The notes under the pieces are model-generated. The model saw only the letters and a list, made by a program, of their open reading frames with translations. It did not search any database and was not told the origin of the DNA. The position numbers and the translations under genes were made by a program. A stretch of 64,000 nt of DNA from Bos javanicus (Eukaryota > Chordata > Mammalia > Artiodactyla > Bovidae): NCBI RefSeq assembly GCF_032452875.1, contig NC_083875.1, positions 80,064,178 through 80,128,177 of the forward strand, in the 5' to 3' direction. This document shows, one piece after another, positions 22,290-34,039 of the stretch (position 1 is its first letter; each line of letters starts with the position of its first letter).

Positions 22290-22405
22290 CCTGGAGGGCA
22301 AGCTCCTGGGAAGTCCAGGGACTCTCACATTCATCTCTGTGTCCTCCACACATCAAGACTCAAGAAAGCCTGAGAGCAAAGGCTCAGTAGATGCCTAACG
22401 GTTAC
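22290..22405 (+). mobile_element. L2 3'-end fragment
   Basis: GGAGGGCAAGCTCC, CATCTCTGTGTCCTCC and GCTCAGTAGATGCC are in the order expected for the L2 terminus. Old and diverged. Confidence 0.4.
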
Positions 22406-23904
22406 ACAGCTGGAGCCCTGCAGTCCCACACCAAAAGCAAGTGTAAAAAACAAACCGACAAGACAGATCTCTGATCCTTAGAGCAATCTCCAGATGAGCC
22501 GGCCCTGCCCTGCCCGAGCCCATTAGAGAGAACATGGCCATGAACATCTTTGCTGTGATGCTTGCAGTTGAGTTTGCTGTGGCCCTGGGTCTCAGGGGAT
22601 GGGGCGGGAGGCAGCTTCAGTGCTTCAGGAAAGGGTGATGGACGATGCCAGTGTTTTCAGAAACAGGAAAGAATCAGTACCTGGTGTAGGCTCCAGGGGA
22701 AACCTCTGCGTGCTTCTGGTCCTCTTGGTGGAGGCGTCAGCACTTGACCAAAGGCTGGAATCCCAAAGCCAGGAGCTGGGCTCCCAAAGATGGAAACGCA
22801 AAGGAGAGAGACACCGTTCCACTCAGCAACCTAAAAGAGGAGGGACAGCTTCTTTGGTGTATCTTGTAATTCCATCCATCTCTGCACCTACAAATGTTTC
22901 TGTTCTGCTTCCTCTGATATCAAAGAAAAGCCATGCAGCAATAGTGGGGCTTCCTGCCCCGCCTCTTCTTCAGGGAACTGGCAAAGATACTAACTGGGAT
23001 TCAGGGCCAGTATGGGAAGATTGCCCTGGGGTCAGCACCCTTAACCTGTGTGCTGTTCACAATAGCATGGTACACTTGCGGGTGTCCGACACCTGAAACA
23101 TTAAAGCAGCACATACGAAGGAAGGAAGGATGCTGGGTGGCGAGCAGCGGGCGTAGGAGAGAGTGGGGTGGATCAGAGGGAACAATTCCATCCAAGGGAA
23201 TGGCTGTGGAGAGCTGCCTGTGCTGACTGTTCTGAGCTCTGCGGACGGTCCCTAGGGAACTGGGCCTGCTCAGGACCTTCACTGGTTGGATGAACAGTGG
23301 CCTTGAGGACTGACAGGCCTGTTGGGACAGGGGGAGGAGGTGACATCTGGCAGCTTCTGATGGGAGCCGACATGACTGGTTCATTTATTCCCATCATTCA
23401 GTTTGGGCCCAAGAGACAGCTTGTCCCTGTGAGCTGGTTCTGGAAAAAGGGAGAGAAAGTTCTCTGCCATTTTTTTTTTTTTAATCTCTTCGTTGTTCAG
23501 ATTTTCATCTCTACTGAGGCTGTAACACTCAAGGCTGCATTTGAGGAGAGGGAGAAGGGAGGCCAAGCATGGTGAGGGCAGAGCAGTCCGAGGGCATGGG
23601 AAGGCAGGGTGTGCAGAGATGAAGAGAGGGCTCCAAGGGAGGAGGAAGACTGTGTGGGCTCAGGCCTCGCCCCTGGGGCCAGCTTCCCACGACCTCCTGG
23701 AGGCCTGGAAGTCCTGACCCAACTCGCAGCCCTGAACGCAGCTGCCATCTGTCCCCGGTCCTGCTCTTTTCCATCCCTTTCTCCACCTCCCACTTCACCC
23801 CCTCCTTGCCAAGCCCAGACTGGCTTCATTTCCTTCCTCTGTGTTCTCACTTACCAGTTGCTTTACAGTTCTCTGTTTAGGTGGCCGACTCTATCATGAA
23901 TCTG
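22406..23904. other. About 1.5 kb without recognised feature, locally G/C-rich
   Basis: Open frames such as 22599-23096 and 23609-23899 (plus) show no conserved motif and no convincing splice context. A T-run lies at 23470-23482. I see no known repeat. Confidence 0.4.
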
Positions 23905-24005
23905 TGTGCCTGGGGCCAGGGCAGGGCCTCATTCACCCTGTAACCCCATGCCCAGCCCTGCACCTGGCACATGCCAGAGCTGGGGAAGTGCTGAGTAGAT
24001 GAGTG
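23905..24005 (+). mobile_element. L2 3'-end fragment
   Basis: GCAGGGCCTCATTCACCCTG, CCAGCCCTGCACCTGGCACATG and GTGCTGAGTAGATGAG fit a diverged L2 end. Confidence 0.4.
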
Positions 24006-24467
24006 TGGCTGCCCATTGTGACATAAGGACAGCCTCAAGGTCACAGAAACAGCTGTGTCACACTGTCAGGGGACTATCTTCTTGCTTGAGGGTAATGGGT
24101 GGAGGATGCAAAAGTTTTTTTTTTTTTTTAAGTGAGCTTTAAATAACTGAATTGTGAATATAATTTCTAATCGGTTGAGTTTTTCCTTCTGTAGACATAG
24201 GCAAAGTGCAAAGGAGGTGTCAAAGCAGTCAAATAATAGGAGACAGACCCTTGCTCCCTGCATCTACCTAGAAGTTTGGGTTGGTTGTACTAACTTATGA
24301 TGTGAGCCAAGATGCTGTGCTCTGGACTCCACTCTAACCCTGACATGGCTCCTTGCTCAGGAGATGGTTACAGTCATCACCGAAAACTCCCCAAAGACCA
24401 TTTCCCCAGAAATGAATCTAATGGAGTATTATCAGTGTTTTCTAGACACACAGAATCAGTAGAATAA
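24006..24467. other. No recognised feature
   Basis: Contains a T14 run at 24115-24128; otherwise nothing supportable. Confidence 0.4.
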
Positions 24468-24690
24468 GGCTTCCCTTGTGGTCCATTGGTCAAGCATCTG
24501 CCTTGCAATGCAGGGGACTCAGGTTCGATTTCTGGTCCGGGAACTAATATTCCCCATGTCACAGGGTAGCTAAGCCTACATGCCACAACTAAAGAGAAGA
24601 CTGCACACTGCAACAAAATGCTCAGGTGCTGCAATGAAAGATCCTGTGTGCCGCAACTAAGACCTGACACAGCCAAAAAAGGGAAAAGAA
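24468..24690 (+). mobile_element. CHR-type SINE
   Basis: GGCTTCCCTTGTGGTCCATTGG, TTCGATTTCTGGTCCGGG and a 3' body ending GACACAGCCAAAAAAGG. Confidence 0.85.
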
Positions 24691-24712
24691 CCAGTAGGGT
24701 ACACACACATGC

Positions 24713-25016
24713 AGGGTTGGCTCTTATTATGCTTAGGCTTTGCGTCCACAGATTCAACCAACAGCGGGTCAAAAATATTAGAAAAAAATTCCAGAAAGTT
24801 TCAAAATGCAAAACTTGAATATGATCTGTGCTGACATCTATTTACAGTCTCTACATTGTATTTACAACTATTCACATAACATTTATACTGTGTAATCTCT
24901 GGATGATTTAAAATATATGGGAGGGTGCAAGTAGGTTTTCTATATGGAACTAGAACATCTGAGGATTTTTGTATATGTGGAGGGTCCTGGAATCAACTCC
25001 CCGCAGATACGGACAG
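24713..25016. mobile_element. MER2-like (Tigger group) DNA transposon
   Basis: The body phrases ACAGATTCAACCAACAGCGG, TCCAGAAAGTTTCAAAATGC, GGATGATTTAAAATATATGG and GGTCCTGGAATCAACTCCCC follow the MER2 consensus order. The right end, CCGCAGATACGGACAG, is the expected terminus. Confidence 0.7.
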
Positions 25017-25019
25017 AGG

Positions 25020-25440
25020 TGTATAGAAAAGATGATTTATTATGCAGAATTGGCTCACACAGTCATGGAGGCCAAGAATCTTTGATCTGCAAGTTAGAGA
25101 TTCAGGAAACCCAATGGTGTGACTCAGTCTGAGGCCAAGGGCCTGAGAACTAGAGGAGCTGATGGTGTAAATCCCCTTCCCAGAACAGGAGATGAAGTGA
25201 GACATCCCAGCTCAACAGTGAGGTAGGAAAAAAGGTGGACAAAATGTTCCTTCTGGTGTCTTTTATTTTATTCGGGCCCTCACTGGATTGGGCGATGCCC
25301 ACCCACATTGCGGAGGCAGATCTACTAATCCTGAAACACCCTCCCAGACACACCCAGAAAAGATGCTTAATCTCGGCACCTCCTGGCCAGTCAATTTGAC
25401 ACAAAGAACTATCCATCTATTGGGTAATTAAGTAGTCTGG
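25020..25440. repeat. Old L1-type 3' UTR fragment
   Basis: GATTTATTATGCAGAATTGGC, GGCGATGCCCACCCACATTG, CCTCCCAGACACACCCAGAA and CCAGTCAATTTGACACA are in the order of a known old mammalian repeat that I associate with L1M 3' ends. Family uncertain. Confidence 0.4.
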
Positions 25441-25454
25441 CTAATTGGGAGTCA

Positions 25455-27820
25455 TCAGCTTTTAAAAATTGTGGTGAAATAAATATACATAAAATTTACT
25501 ATTTTAACCATTTTTAAAAATCTAGTGGCATTGAGTACATTCATATTGTGCAGCCATCATGACTATCCACCTCCAGAAATTTTTCATCTTCCCAAACCGA
25601 AACAGACCCCGTTAAACAGTAATTCCCTGTTCTCTCACCTAGCTTCAACTTTCTGCTCGTATAAGTTTGATTCACAGCCTTGACTTACTCCTTTTCCTAT
25701 TTGGAACCAGTCGGTAGTTCCATGTCCAGTTCTAACTGTTGCTTCCTGATCTGCATATAAGTTTCTCAAGAGGCAGGTCAGGTGGTCTGGTATTCCCATC
25801 TCTTTCAGAATTTTCCACATTTTTTTGTGATCCACACAGTCAAAGGCTTTGGCATAGTCAATAAAGCAGAAATAGATGTTTTTCTGGAACTCTCTTGTTT
25901 TTTCCATGATCCAGTAGATGCTGGCAATTTGATCTCTGATTCCCCTGCCTTTTCTAAAACCAGCTTGAACATCTGGAAGTTCACGGTTCACGTATTGCTG
26001 AAGCCTGGCTTGGAAAATTTTGAGCATTACTTTACTAGCGTGTGAGATGAGTGCAATTGTGCGGTAGTTTGAGCATTCTTTGGCATTGCCTTTCTTTGGG
26101 ATTGGAATGAACACGAATCTTTTCTAGTCCTGTGGCCAAAAGTTTTCCAAATTTGCTGGCATATTGAGTGCAGCACTTTCACGCATCATCTTTCACGATT
26201 TAAAATAGCTCAACTGGAATTCCAACACCTCCACTAGCTTTGTTCGTAGTGATGCTTTCTAAGGCCCACTTGACTTCACAGTCCAGGATGTCTGGCTCTA
26301 GGTGAGTGTGAGTGATCACACCATCGTGATTATCTGGGTCGTGAAGATCTTTTTTGTACAGTTCTTCTGTGTATTCTTGCCACCTTTTCTTAATATCTTC
26401 TGCTTCTGTTAGGTCCACATCATTTCTGTCCTTTATTGTGCCCATCTTTGCATGAAATGTTCCCTTGGTATCTCTAATTTTCTTAAAGAGATCTCTAGTC
26501 TTTCCCATTCTATTGTTTTCCTCTATTTCTTTGCATTGATTGCTGAGGAAGGCTTTCTTATCTCTCCTTGCTATTCGTTGGAACTCTGCATTCAAATGGG
26601 TATATCTTTCCTTTTCTCCTTTGCTTTTCACTTCTCTTCTTTTCACAGCTATTTTTAAGGCCTCCTCAGATAACCATTTTGCCTTTTTGCATTTCTTCTC
26701 CATGGGGATGGTCTTGATCCCTGCCTCCTGTACAATGTCACGAACCTCCGTCCATAGTTCATCAGGCATCTGTCTATCAGATCTAGGCCCTTAAATCTAT
26801 TTCTCACTTCCACTGCATAACCATAAGGGATTTGACTCAGGTCATACCTGAATGGTCTAGTGGTTTTCCCTACTTTCTTCAATTTAAGTCTGAATTTGGC
26901 AACAAGGAGTTCATGATCTGAGCCACAGTCAGCTCCCGGTCTTGTTTTTGCTGACTGTATAGAGCTTCTCCATCTTTGGCTGCAAAGAATATAATCAATC
27001 TGATTTCAGTGTTGGCTATCTGGTGATGTCTATGTGTACAGTTTTCTCTTGTGTTGTTGGAAGAGGGTGTTTGCTATGACCAGTGCATTCTCTTGGCAGA
27101 ACTCTATTAGCCTTTGCCCTGCTTCATTCTGTACTCCAAGGCCAAATTTGCCTGTTACTCCAGGTGTTTCTTGACTTCCTACTTTTGCATTCCAGTCCCC
27201 TATAATGAAAAGGACATCTTTTTTGGGTGTTAGTTCTGAAAGGTCTTGTAGGTCTTCATAGAACCATTCAACTTCAGCTTCTTCAGCATTACTGGTTGGG
27301 GCATAGGCTTGGATCACCGTGATATTGAATGGTTTGCCTTGGAAATGAACAGAGATCATTCTGTCATTTTTGAGACTGCATCCAAGTACTGCATTTTGGA
27401 CTCTTTTGTTGACCATGATGGCTACTCCATTTCTTCTAAGGGATTCCTGCCCAAGGTAGTAGATAATAATGGTCATCTGAGTTAAATTCACCGATTCCAG
27501 TCCATTTTAGTTCGCTGATTCCTAGAATGTCGATGTTCACTCTTGCCATCTCCTGTTTGACCACTTCCAATTTGCCTTGATTCATGGTCCTGACATTCCA
27601 GGTTCCTATGCAATAGTGCTCTTTACAGCATCGGACCTTGCTTCTATCACCAGTCACATCCACAACTGGCTATTGTTTTTGCTTTGGCTCCATCCCTTCA
27701 TTTGTCCTTTTGTGACAGGTTTATTTCGCTTAGCATGGGGTCCTCAAGGTTCATCCATGTTGTAGTGTTGAGTCAAAATTTCCTTACTTTTTAAAGCTGA
27801 ATAATATACCATTGTTACTG
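25455..27820 (-). mobile_element. Ancient L1M 3' region, split by BovB
   Basis: The left part (25455-25673) carries TTTACTATTTTAACCATTTT, GAAATTTTTCATCTTCCC and TTTCTGCTCGTATAAGTTTG. The right part (27699-27820) carries TTTGTCCTTTTGTGACAGG, GGTCCTCAAGGTTCATCCATG and GAATAATATACCATTG. Together they read as one antisense L1MB-like 3' end. About 40 bp expected between the halves is missing at the BovB insertion. Confidence 0.75.
25674..27698 (-). mobile_element. BovB LINE with 5' domain present and 3' end missing
   Basis: Reading the minus strand from 27698: the end of the 5' UTR (complement of CAACTGG...GCTTTGGCTCC), the whole APE-type endonuclease (WNAKVGSQ near 27180, SDHELL near 26905), the linker (26200-26769) and the first half of the reverse transcriptase (25635-26114). 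It stops at 25674 shortly after IGKGVSQG, upstream of YADD. The remaining third of the ORF and the 3' end are absent. No target duplication is evident. Confidence 0.88.
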
Positions 27821-28171
27821 AATTCGGGTTTGGCTGATTCTAGGTACTATTCAGGGCAAATCAGGCTTCAAGCTCATTTTTATCTGTGGGGATGCAGGGG
27901 TAGCCTTGTTGGTGGTGTTAATGGTGAACATGAATGACAGCAGACAAGGTACAGTGAGTCAGGCGTGGTCTCTACAGTGACTCCAGTGGGTTTTATGTGC
28001 CTAAGCTTATTGACTTTTTCTAACACAGACTTGATATTGTGGTGGCTGTCTTCCTCTAAGAGGAAAAATATCTGAATTTTTGTAGTATTTTTAAGATGTA
28101 GAGAAGTTTGCTATATTGAGAGTAAAAAATAACTCCCTAAAATAATCTAGGTTTTATCTCCTATAAATTGG
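27821..28171. other. No recognised feature
   Basis: Ordinary AT-rich intergenic sequence without repeat signature. Confidence 0.4.
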
Positions 28172-28718
28172 CCTAATGCCAAGTTGTTGTTGTTCAGTTG
28201 CCAAGTCGAATCTGACTCTGTGACCCCACGGGCTGAAGCACACCAGGCCACCCTGTCCCTCACCATCTTCTGGAGTTTGCCCAAGCTCATGTCCATTGAG
28301 TTGATGAGTTGTCCTCCAATCTTCCCCAGTAGCATATTGGACACCTTCCGACCTGGGAGGCTCATTTTCGGTGTCATATCTTTTTGCCTTTTTATACATT
28401 TCATGGGGTTCTCACGGCTAGTATATTGGAGTGGCTTGCTGTTCCTGCCTCCAGCAGATCACGTTTTGTCAGAACTCTCCACTGTGACCTGTCTGTCTTG
28501 GGTGGCCCCACACGGCGTGGCTCATAGCTTCTTTGAGTTACACAAGCCCCTTCACCATGAAAAGGCACTGATCCATGAAGGGGAATGTCAAGTTGCTTTG
28601 TTTTAAATAAATGCTTGGACATGGGGTATCTCCTCTCGGCCTTTTGCCGTGCCACCGTGGCACAACCACTCCTTGCTGCTCGAGTGATCCACAGCAGCCC
28701 CTTGCCACTCTCATGGTA
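28172..28718 (-). mobile_element. Composite BovB-derived antisense segment
   Basis: 28172-28300 is the complement of a BovB 3' end (TTGTTGTTGTTCAGTTGCC ... TGTCCATTGAGTTGATGA). From about 28300 it switches to the complement of the BovB 5' UTR (TATGCTACTGG side first, then the GCAGCAAGG/CCACCGTGGCACAACC side at 28650-28710). Either an internally deleted BovB or two fragments. It abuts a sense BovB at 28719. Confidence 0.7.
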
Positions 28719-31236
28719 ATCCAAGTCTATGCCCCCACCAGTGCTGAAGAAGCTGAAGTTGAACAGTTCTATGAAGACCTACAAGACCTTTTAAAACTAA
28801 CACCCAAAAAAGATGTCCCTTTCATTGTAGGGGACTGGAATGCAAAAGTAGGAAGTCAAGAAACACCTGGAGTAAAGGTGTTTGGCCTTGGAGTACAGAA
28901 TGAAGCAGGGCAAGGATAATAGAGTTCTGCCAAGAGAACGTACTGGTCATAGCAAACACCCTCTTCCAACAACACAAGAGAAGAATCTACGCATGGACAT
29001 CACCAGATAGCCAACACCGAAATCAGATTGATTATATTCTTTGCAGCCAAGATGGAGAAGCTCTATACAGTCAGCAAAAACAAGACCGGGAGCTGACTGT
29101 GGCTCAGATCATGAACTCCTTGTTGCCAAATTCAGACTTAAATTGAAGAAAGTAGGGAAAACCACTAGACCATTCAGGTATGACCTGAATGAAATCCCTT
29201 ATGATTATGCAGTGGAAGTGAGAAATAGATTTAAGGGCCTAGATCTGATAGACAGAGTGCCTGATGAACTATGGACAGAGGTTCATGACATTGTACAGGA
29301 GGCAGGGATTAAGACCATCCCCAAGAAAAAGAAATGCAAAAAGGCAAAATGGTTATCTGAGGAGGCCTTACAAATAGCTGTGAAAAGAAGAGAAGCTAAA
29401 GGCAAAGGAGAAAAGGAAAGATATACCCATTTGAATGCAGAGTTCCAACGAATAGCAAGGAGAGATAAGAAAGCCTTCCTCAGCAATCAATGCAAAGAAA
29501 TAGAGGAAAACAATAGAATGGGAAAGACTGGTTATCTTTTCAACAATATTAGAGATACAAAGGGAATATTTCATGCAAAGATAGTTACAATAAAGGACAG
29601 AAATGGTATGGACCTAGTAGAAGCAGAAGATATTAAGAAGAGGTGGCAAGAATACACAGAAGGACTGTACAAAAAAAGATCTTCATGACACAGAAAATCA
29701 AGATGGTGTGACCACTCACCTAGAGCCAGACATCCTGGAATGTGAAGCCAAGTGGGCCTTAGGAATCATCACTACCAACAAAGCTAGTGGACGTGATAGA
29801 ATTCCAGTTGAGTTATTTCAAATCATGAAAGATGATGTTGTGAAAGTGCATCAATATGCCAGCAAATCTGGAAACCTCAGCAGTGGCCATGGGACTGGAA
29901 AAGGTCAGTGTTCATTCCAATCCCTAAGGAAGGCAATGCCAAAGAATGCTCAAACTACCACACAATTGCACTCATCTCACACGCTAGTAAAGTAATGTTC
30001 AAAATTCTCCAAGCCAGGCTTCAGGAATAAGTTAACCATGAACTTCCAGATGTTCAATCTGGATTTAGAAAAGTCAGAGGAACCAAAGATCAAACATCTG
30101 CTGGATTAAACATCTGCCAACATCTGCTGGATCATCGAAAAAGCAATAGAGTTCCAGAAAAACATCTATTTCTGCTTTATTGACTATGCCAAAGCCTTTG
30201 ACTGTGTGGATCACAGTAAACTGTGGAAAATTCTTCACGAGATTGGGAATACCAGACCACCTGACCTGACTCTTGAGAAATCTGTATGCAGGTCAGGAAG
30301 CAACAGTTAGAACTGGACATAGAACAACAGACTGGTTCCAAATAGGGAAAGGAGTACATCAAGGCTGTATATTGTCACTCTGCTTATTTAACTTCTATGC
30401 AGACTACATCATGAGAAACGCTGGGGTAGAAGAAGTACAAGCTGGAATCAAGATTGCCATGAGAAATATCAATAACTCAGATATGCAGGTAAACTACCCT
30501 TATGGCAGAAAGTGAAGAGCCCCTTGATGAAAGTGAAGGAAGAGAGTGGAAAAGTTGGCTTAAAGCTCAACATTCAGAAAACTAAGATCATGGCATCTGG
30601 TCCCATCACTTCATGGCAAATAGATGGGGAAACAGTGGAAGCAGTGGCTGACTTTATTTTTTGGGCTCCAAAATCACTGCAAATGGTGACTGCAGCCACT
30701 AAATTAAAAGATGCTTACTCCTTGGAAGAAAAGTTATGACCAACCTAGACAGCATATTAAAAAGCAGAGACATTACTTTGCCAACAAAGGTCCTTCTAGT
30801 CAAGGCTATGGTTTTTCCAGTAGTCTTGTATGGATGTGAAAAGTGGACTATAAAGAAAGCTGAGCACTCAAGAATTGATACTTTTGAACTGTGATGTTGG
30901 AGAAGATTCTTGAGAGTCCCTTGGATGGCAAGGAGATCCAAGCAGTCCATCCTAAAGGAGATCAGTCCTGGGTATCCATTGGAAGGACTGATATTGAAGC
31001 TGAAACTCCAATAATTTGATGCGAAGAGCTGACTCATTTGAAAAGACCCTGATGCTGGGAAAGATTGAGGGCAGGAGGAGAAGGGGACAACAGAGGATGG
31101 GATGGTTGGATGGCATCACCAACTCAATGGACATGAGTTTGGATAAACTCCAGGAGTTGGTGATGGACAGGGAGGACTGGCATGCTGCAGTCTATGGGGT
31201 CGCAAAGAGTTGGACACGCCTGAGCAACTGAACTCA
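28719..31236 (+). mobile_element. BovB LINE, 5'-truncated, dead subfamily copy A
   Basis: Starts within the endonuclease domain (CCAAGTCTATGCCCCCACC at 28722) with GDWNAKVGSQ at about 28833. The linker runs 29041-29688, then the reverse transcriptase, and the BovB 3' end is near 31236. It has many frame breaks, including a seventh A in the run at 29671-29677 and an in-frame TAA at 30028-30030. Both are shared with the copy at 34867-38082. A short local duplication (TAAACATCTGC / CAACATCTGC) lies at 30090-30130. Confidence 0.9.
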
Positions 31237-31361
31237 ACTGAAATAAATGCTATCTTTATGTACCCTGAAAAGTTCACCTTTTAACATGAAATTTTGAAAT
31301 TACAGACTCTCAAGTTGGCGGGCAGGGAGAAACCTATCTCACTTTACTTTTTCATCATGTA

Positions 31362-31554
31362 TAAGTGCAAGTCACTCAGCTGTGTCTCACACTTTGCAAC
31401 CCCATGGACTATACAGTCCATGGACTTCTCCAGGCCAGAATATTGGGGTGGGTAGCCTTTCCCTGCTTCAGGGGATTGTCCCAACCCAGGGACCAAATCC
31501 AGGTCTCCCGCATTGCAGGCAGATTCTTTACCAGCTGAGCCACATGGGAAGCCC
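31362..31554 (-). mobile_element. Bov-tA SINE
   Basis: Antisense Bov-A tail (TCACTCAGCTGTGTCTCACAC) followed by the tRNA head complement (CCCAGGGACCAAATCCAGG, GAGCCACATGGGAAGCCCC). Flanked by CATCATGTA at 31353-31361 and 31555-31563. Confidence 0.92.
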
Positions 31555-31689
31555 CATCATGTACAGACCTCTTCTGAAATGTTGGAGGAGACATACTTTC
31601 CACTTGAGTACCTGGGGCTGCCCCTCCTCCAACGGCAGCCCCCACAATTGTCACAACCTTCTCTGCCTGCTTTCAGAGGACACACACCA

Positions 31690-31865
31690 TGTTTAACTCA
31701 TTTTTCCACAACATGTTTTACTTGCTTTTAGTGAATTACATGTGTTGGATCTGGGGACCACATGGGTTTTGTCAACTCTGGAATTTCCAGGGCCTCAAAA
31801 AATCCCAGCATAGTATAGGCATAGAATAAGTTTTTGTTTATTGATGGAATGAATGAATAAAGAGA
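31690..31865 (+). mobile_element. L2 3'-end fragment
   Basis: Ends with the typical TATTGATGGAATGAATGAATAAA after GCATAGTATAGGCATAGAATAAG. Diverged. Confidence 0.5.
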
Positions 31866-32064
31866 TTGAATACTGGAGAATAAGGAAGAAGAAAATATTC
31901 GTTGGAGCACCAAATTAGTCTACTGACAATTTCTGCACATGAGTGAGGGAAGTCTCACATATTTAAATTGTTATACTTGATCAGGTTTCTGCTCATGAAG
32001 AATTTCACCTAGGTCAGGGATTATATCATCTTTTGATGCTTTTCTTAAAATGACCCTAATTATA

Positions 32065-32328
32065 ATGATGCTAAAGCCGAAACTCCAGTACTTTGGCCAC
32101 CTCATGCGAAGAGTTGACTCATTGGAAAAGACTCTGATGCTGGGAGGGATTGGGGGCAGGAGGAGAAGGAGACGACAGAGGATGAGATGGCTGGATGGCA
32201 TCACTGACTCGATGGACGTGAGTCTGAGTGAACTCCGGGAGTTGGTGATGGACAGGGAGGCCTGGCGTGCTGCGATTCATGGGGTCGCAAGGAGTCGGAC
32301 ACGACTGAGCGACTGATCTGATCTGATT
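32065..32328 (+). mobile_element. Short BovB 3' end
   Basis: Starts at the ATGATGCTAAAGCCGAAACTC segment of the BovB C-terminus and ends with the GACTGATCTGATCTGATTC tail. The 88-codon open frame (32050-32316) is the BovB C-terminal end and is nearly free of damage, so this is a younger copy than the long ones. Confidence 0.92.
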
Positions 32329-32524
32329 CATAAATAACCATCAACAGGCATACCACCAAAAGACCATTTCATAGGTAGAGAACTAAGAATTTATCATTAT
32401 GGCTTAAAGAGCAATGGTAATAACAGGTCAATACGTTTAGGCCATTTAATCTTGACAAAGGAGATTAAAAAACATCACCAGACACAAGGGCAAATGGATT
32501 CCATTTATATGAGGTGCTCTCATG

Positions 32525-32749
32525 GGTGCTGAGTCGCACCCATGAGTCCTGTCTGACTCCTTTGCGGCCCCACAGTCTGTAGCTCACCAGGCTCCTCTGA
32601 CCATGGGATTCTCCAGGCAAGAATACTGGAGTGGGTTGCTGTGCCCTCCTCCAGGGGCTCTTCCCAGCCCGGAAATGGAGCCTGCATCTGTTGTGTCTAC
32701 TTGTATGGGCAGATGGGTTCTTTACCACTAGCGTCACCTGCAAAGCCCT
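32525..32749 (-). mobile_element. Bov-tA SINE
   Basis: Antisense: Bov-A tail complement with CCAGGCTCCTCTGACCATGG, then tRNA head complement ending CTTTACCACTAGCGTCACC. Confidence 0.88.
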
Positions 32750-33778
32750 AATGTCACTGCACTTCACACTTAAAAATGGTTAAAATGGTAAATTTTATGT
32801 TATGTATATTTTACCACAAAACCTACCACCTGCACCACCTTATGTGGTCAATCAAAGGACCACACAAGACTTTCCCAGGTTCTGGGTCAAGGGCATTAGG
32901 ATAAGAATAACTTGTGGACCCTCCAGGTTGCCTGGTTCTGCTGGTTAGGCAGGGGTGGCCAAGTCAGGGATCCCAGCTACCAAGGAAGCTACTAAGAAGA
33001 AATGAGGCTGGGTCCCCAAATAGTGTTTGCATCTCAGAATACCTTAATGAAATCATAGTCAGCAGTTACAGAGTTAAAACTGCCAGGTGACTGTCCTGGC
33101 CTTTGAGCTCTGTCACTTCATGGGTATTTCATGCTAATCAGAAACCCTGAGCACAATGGTGGATGTTTAATAAAGACAAACACGGGCACGAATGATCACT
33201 TAATACAGCCAGGTTCTTCCAGAGAGACTGAAGTTTAAAACTTGGCACTCAAAGGTCGTCTGGGAGCAACAGCATGGCCTCCTCTTGGCAGGACTTCAGA
33301 CCTTTGGAATTAGGGCTGTGTTCTGATAGATTCCCAGGTGACTTACCACCCTAAAGCTTGAGAGGAATTGCTTCAAGACACGAACTCCATGGGGAACAAT
33401 AAAACAGGTAGTTTCTAGTGAACAGTTTGGGGATTACTTGTTTATGGAAGTAAAACCATGAAGTAAACCTCTAGGCTATCAAAAACATAGCTTGAAGCTG
33501 GGGGAACTACTGCTGGACAGGTCCCTTGCCTTGGGGAAGGCTGAATTCCACTCTATCAGCTAAGATTCTGTGGGAGTGAGGGAGGAAGTGGATATCACAC
33601 ATCCTGCAGTATCGTAACCCCCCCACATGGGCTGTGTGTCTCCAAAGAGGCTGGGGGTAGGGTGGACCTCCAGCCCTACTCTCCCTCTGAATCTGCTGTG
33701 GCCTGCAGGGCCCAGGCGCTTCAGCTACTACTCAGTTAAAGCAGATTTCTCTCTACCTAGGAAGTCTTTTTAGAGCTA
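32750..33778. other. About 1 kb with no recognised feature
   Basis: No repeat family, exon or regulatory motif that I can support. Confidence 0.4.
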
Positions 33779-33789
33779 AATCAGCTACT

Positions 33790-33865
33790 TCCCGACCCAG
33801 GGATCGAATCCTGGTTTCCTGCATTGCAGGCAGAGTCTTTACCATCTGAACCACTAGGCAAGTAC
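33790..33865 (-). mobile_element. Truncated Bov-tA (tRNA head only)
   Basis: CCCGACCCAGGGATCGAATCC and CTTTACCATCTGAACCACTAG are the antisense tRNA-Glu-type head. The flanking AATCAGCTACT (33779-33789 and 33866-33876) is a perfect 11-bp target-site duplication around only 76 bp. Confidence 0.9.
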
Positions 33866-34039
33866 AATCAGCTACTAAGAGAATACAATTTCTCTGTATT
33901 ATTATATTTTTTGCTCTTTTCAAACAAGTTACTGTGGTCCTTTGAGAGAAACACAGCAAACTTCCCCCAGATTTTAATGTGGGACTGTAACTCCTTTCCT
34001 GATGGGAGAGACTGACTGGGGGGAAACTGGGTCTTGTTC

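Noticed and set aside
22599..23096. 165-codon plus-strand frame in a G/C-rich stretch
   Set aside because: No recognisable domain, no start context or splice evidence, and other frames overlap it. Treated as chance.
23497..23850. 117-codon minus-strand frame
   Set aside because: Low-complexity proline/serine/glycine composition driven by G/C-rich DNA; overlapping frames on the other strand look equally open.
24377..24811. 144-codon minus-strand frame
   Set aside because: Most of it is antisense CHR SINE and MER2 sequence.
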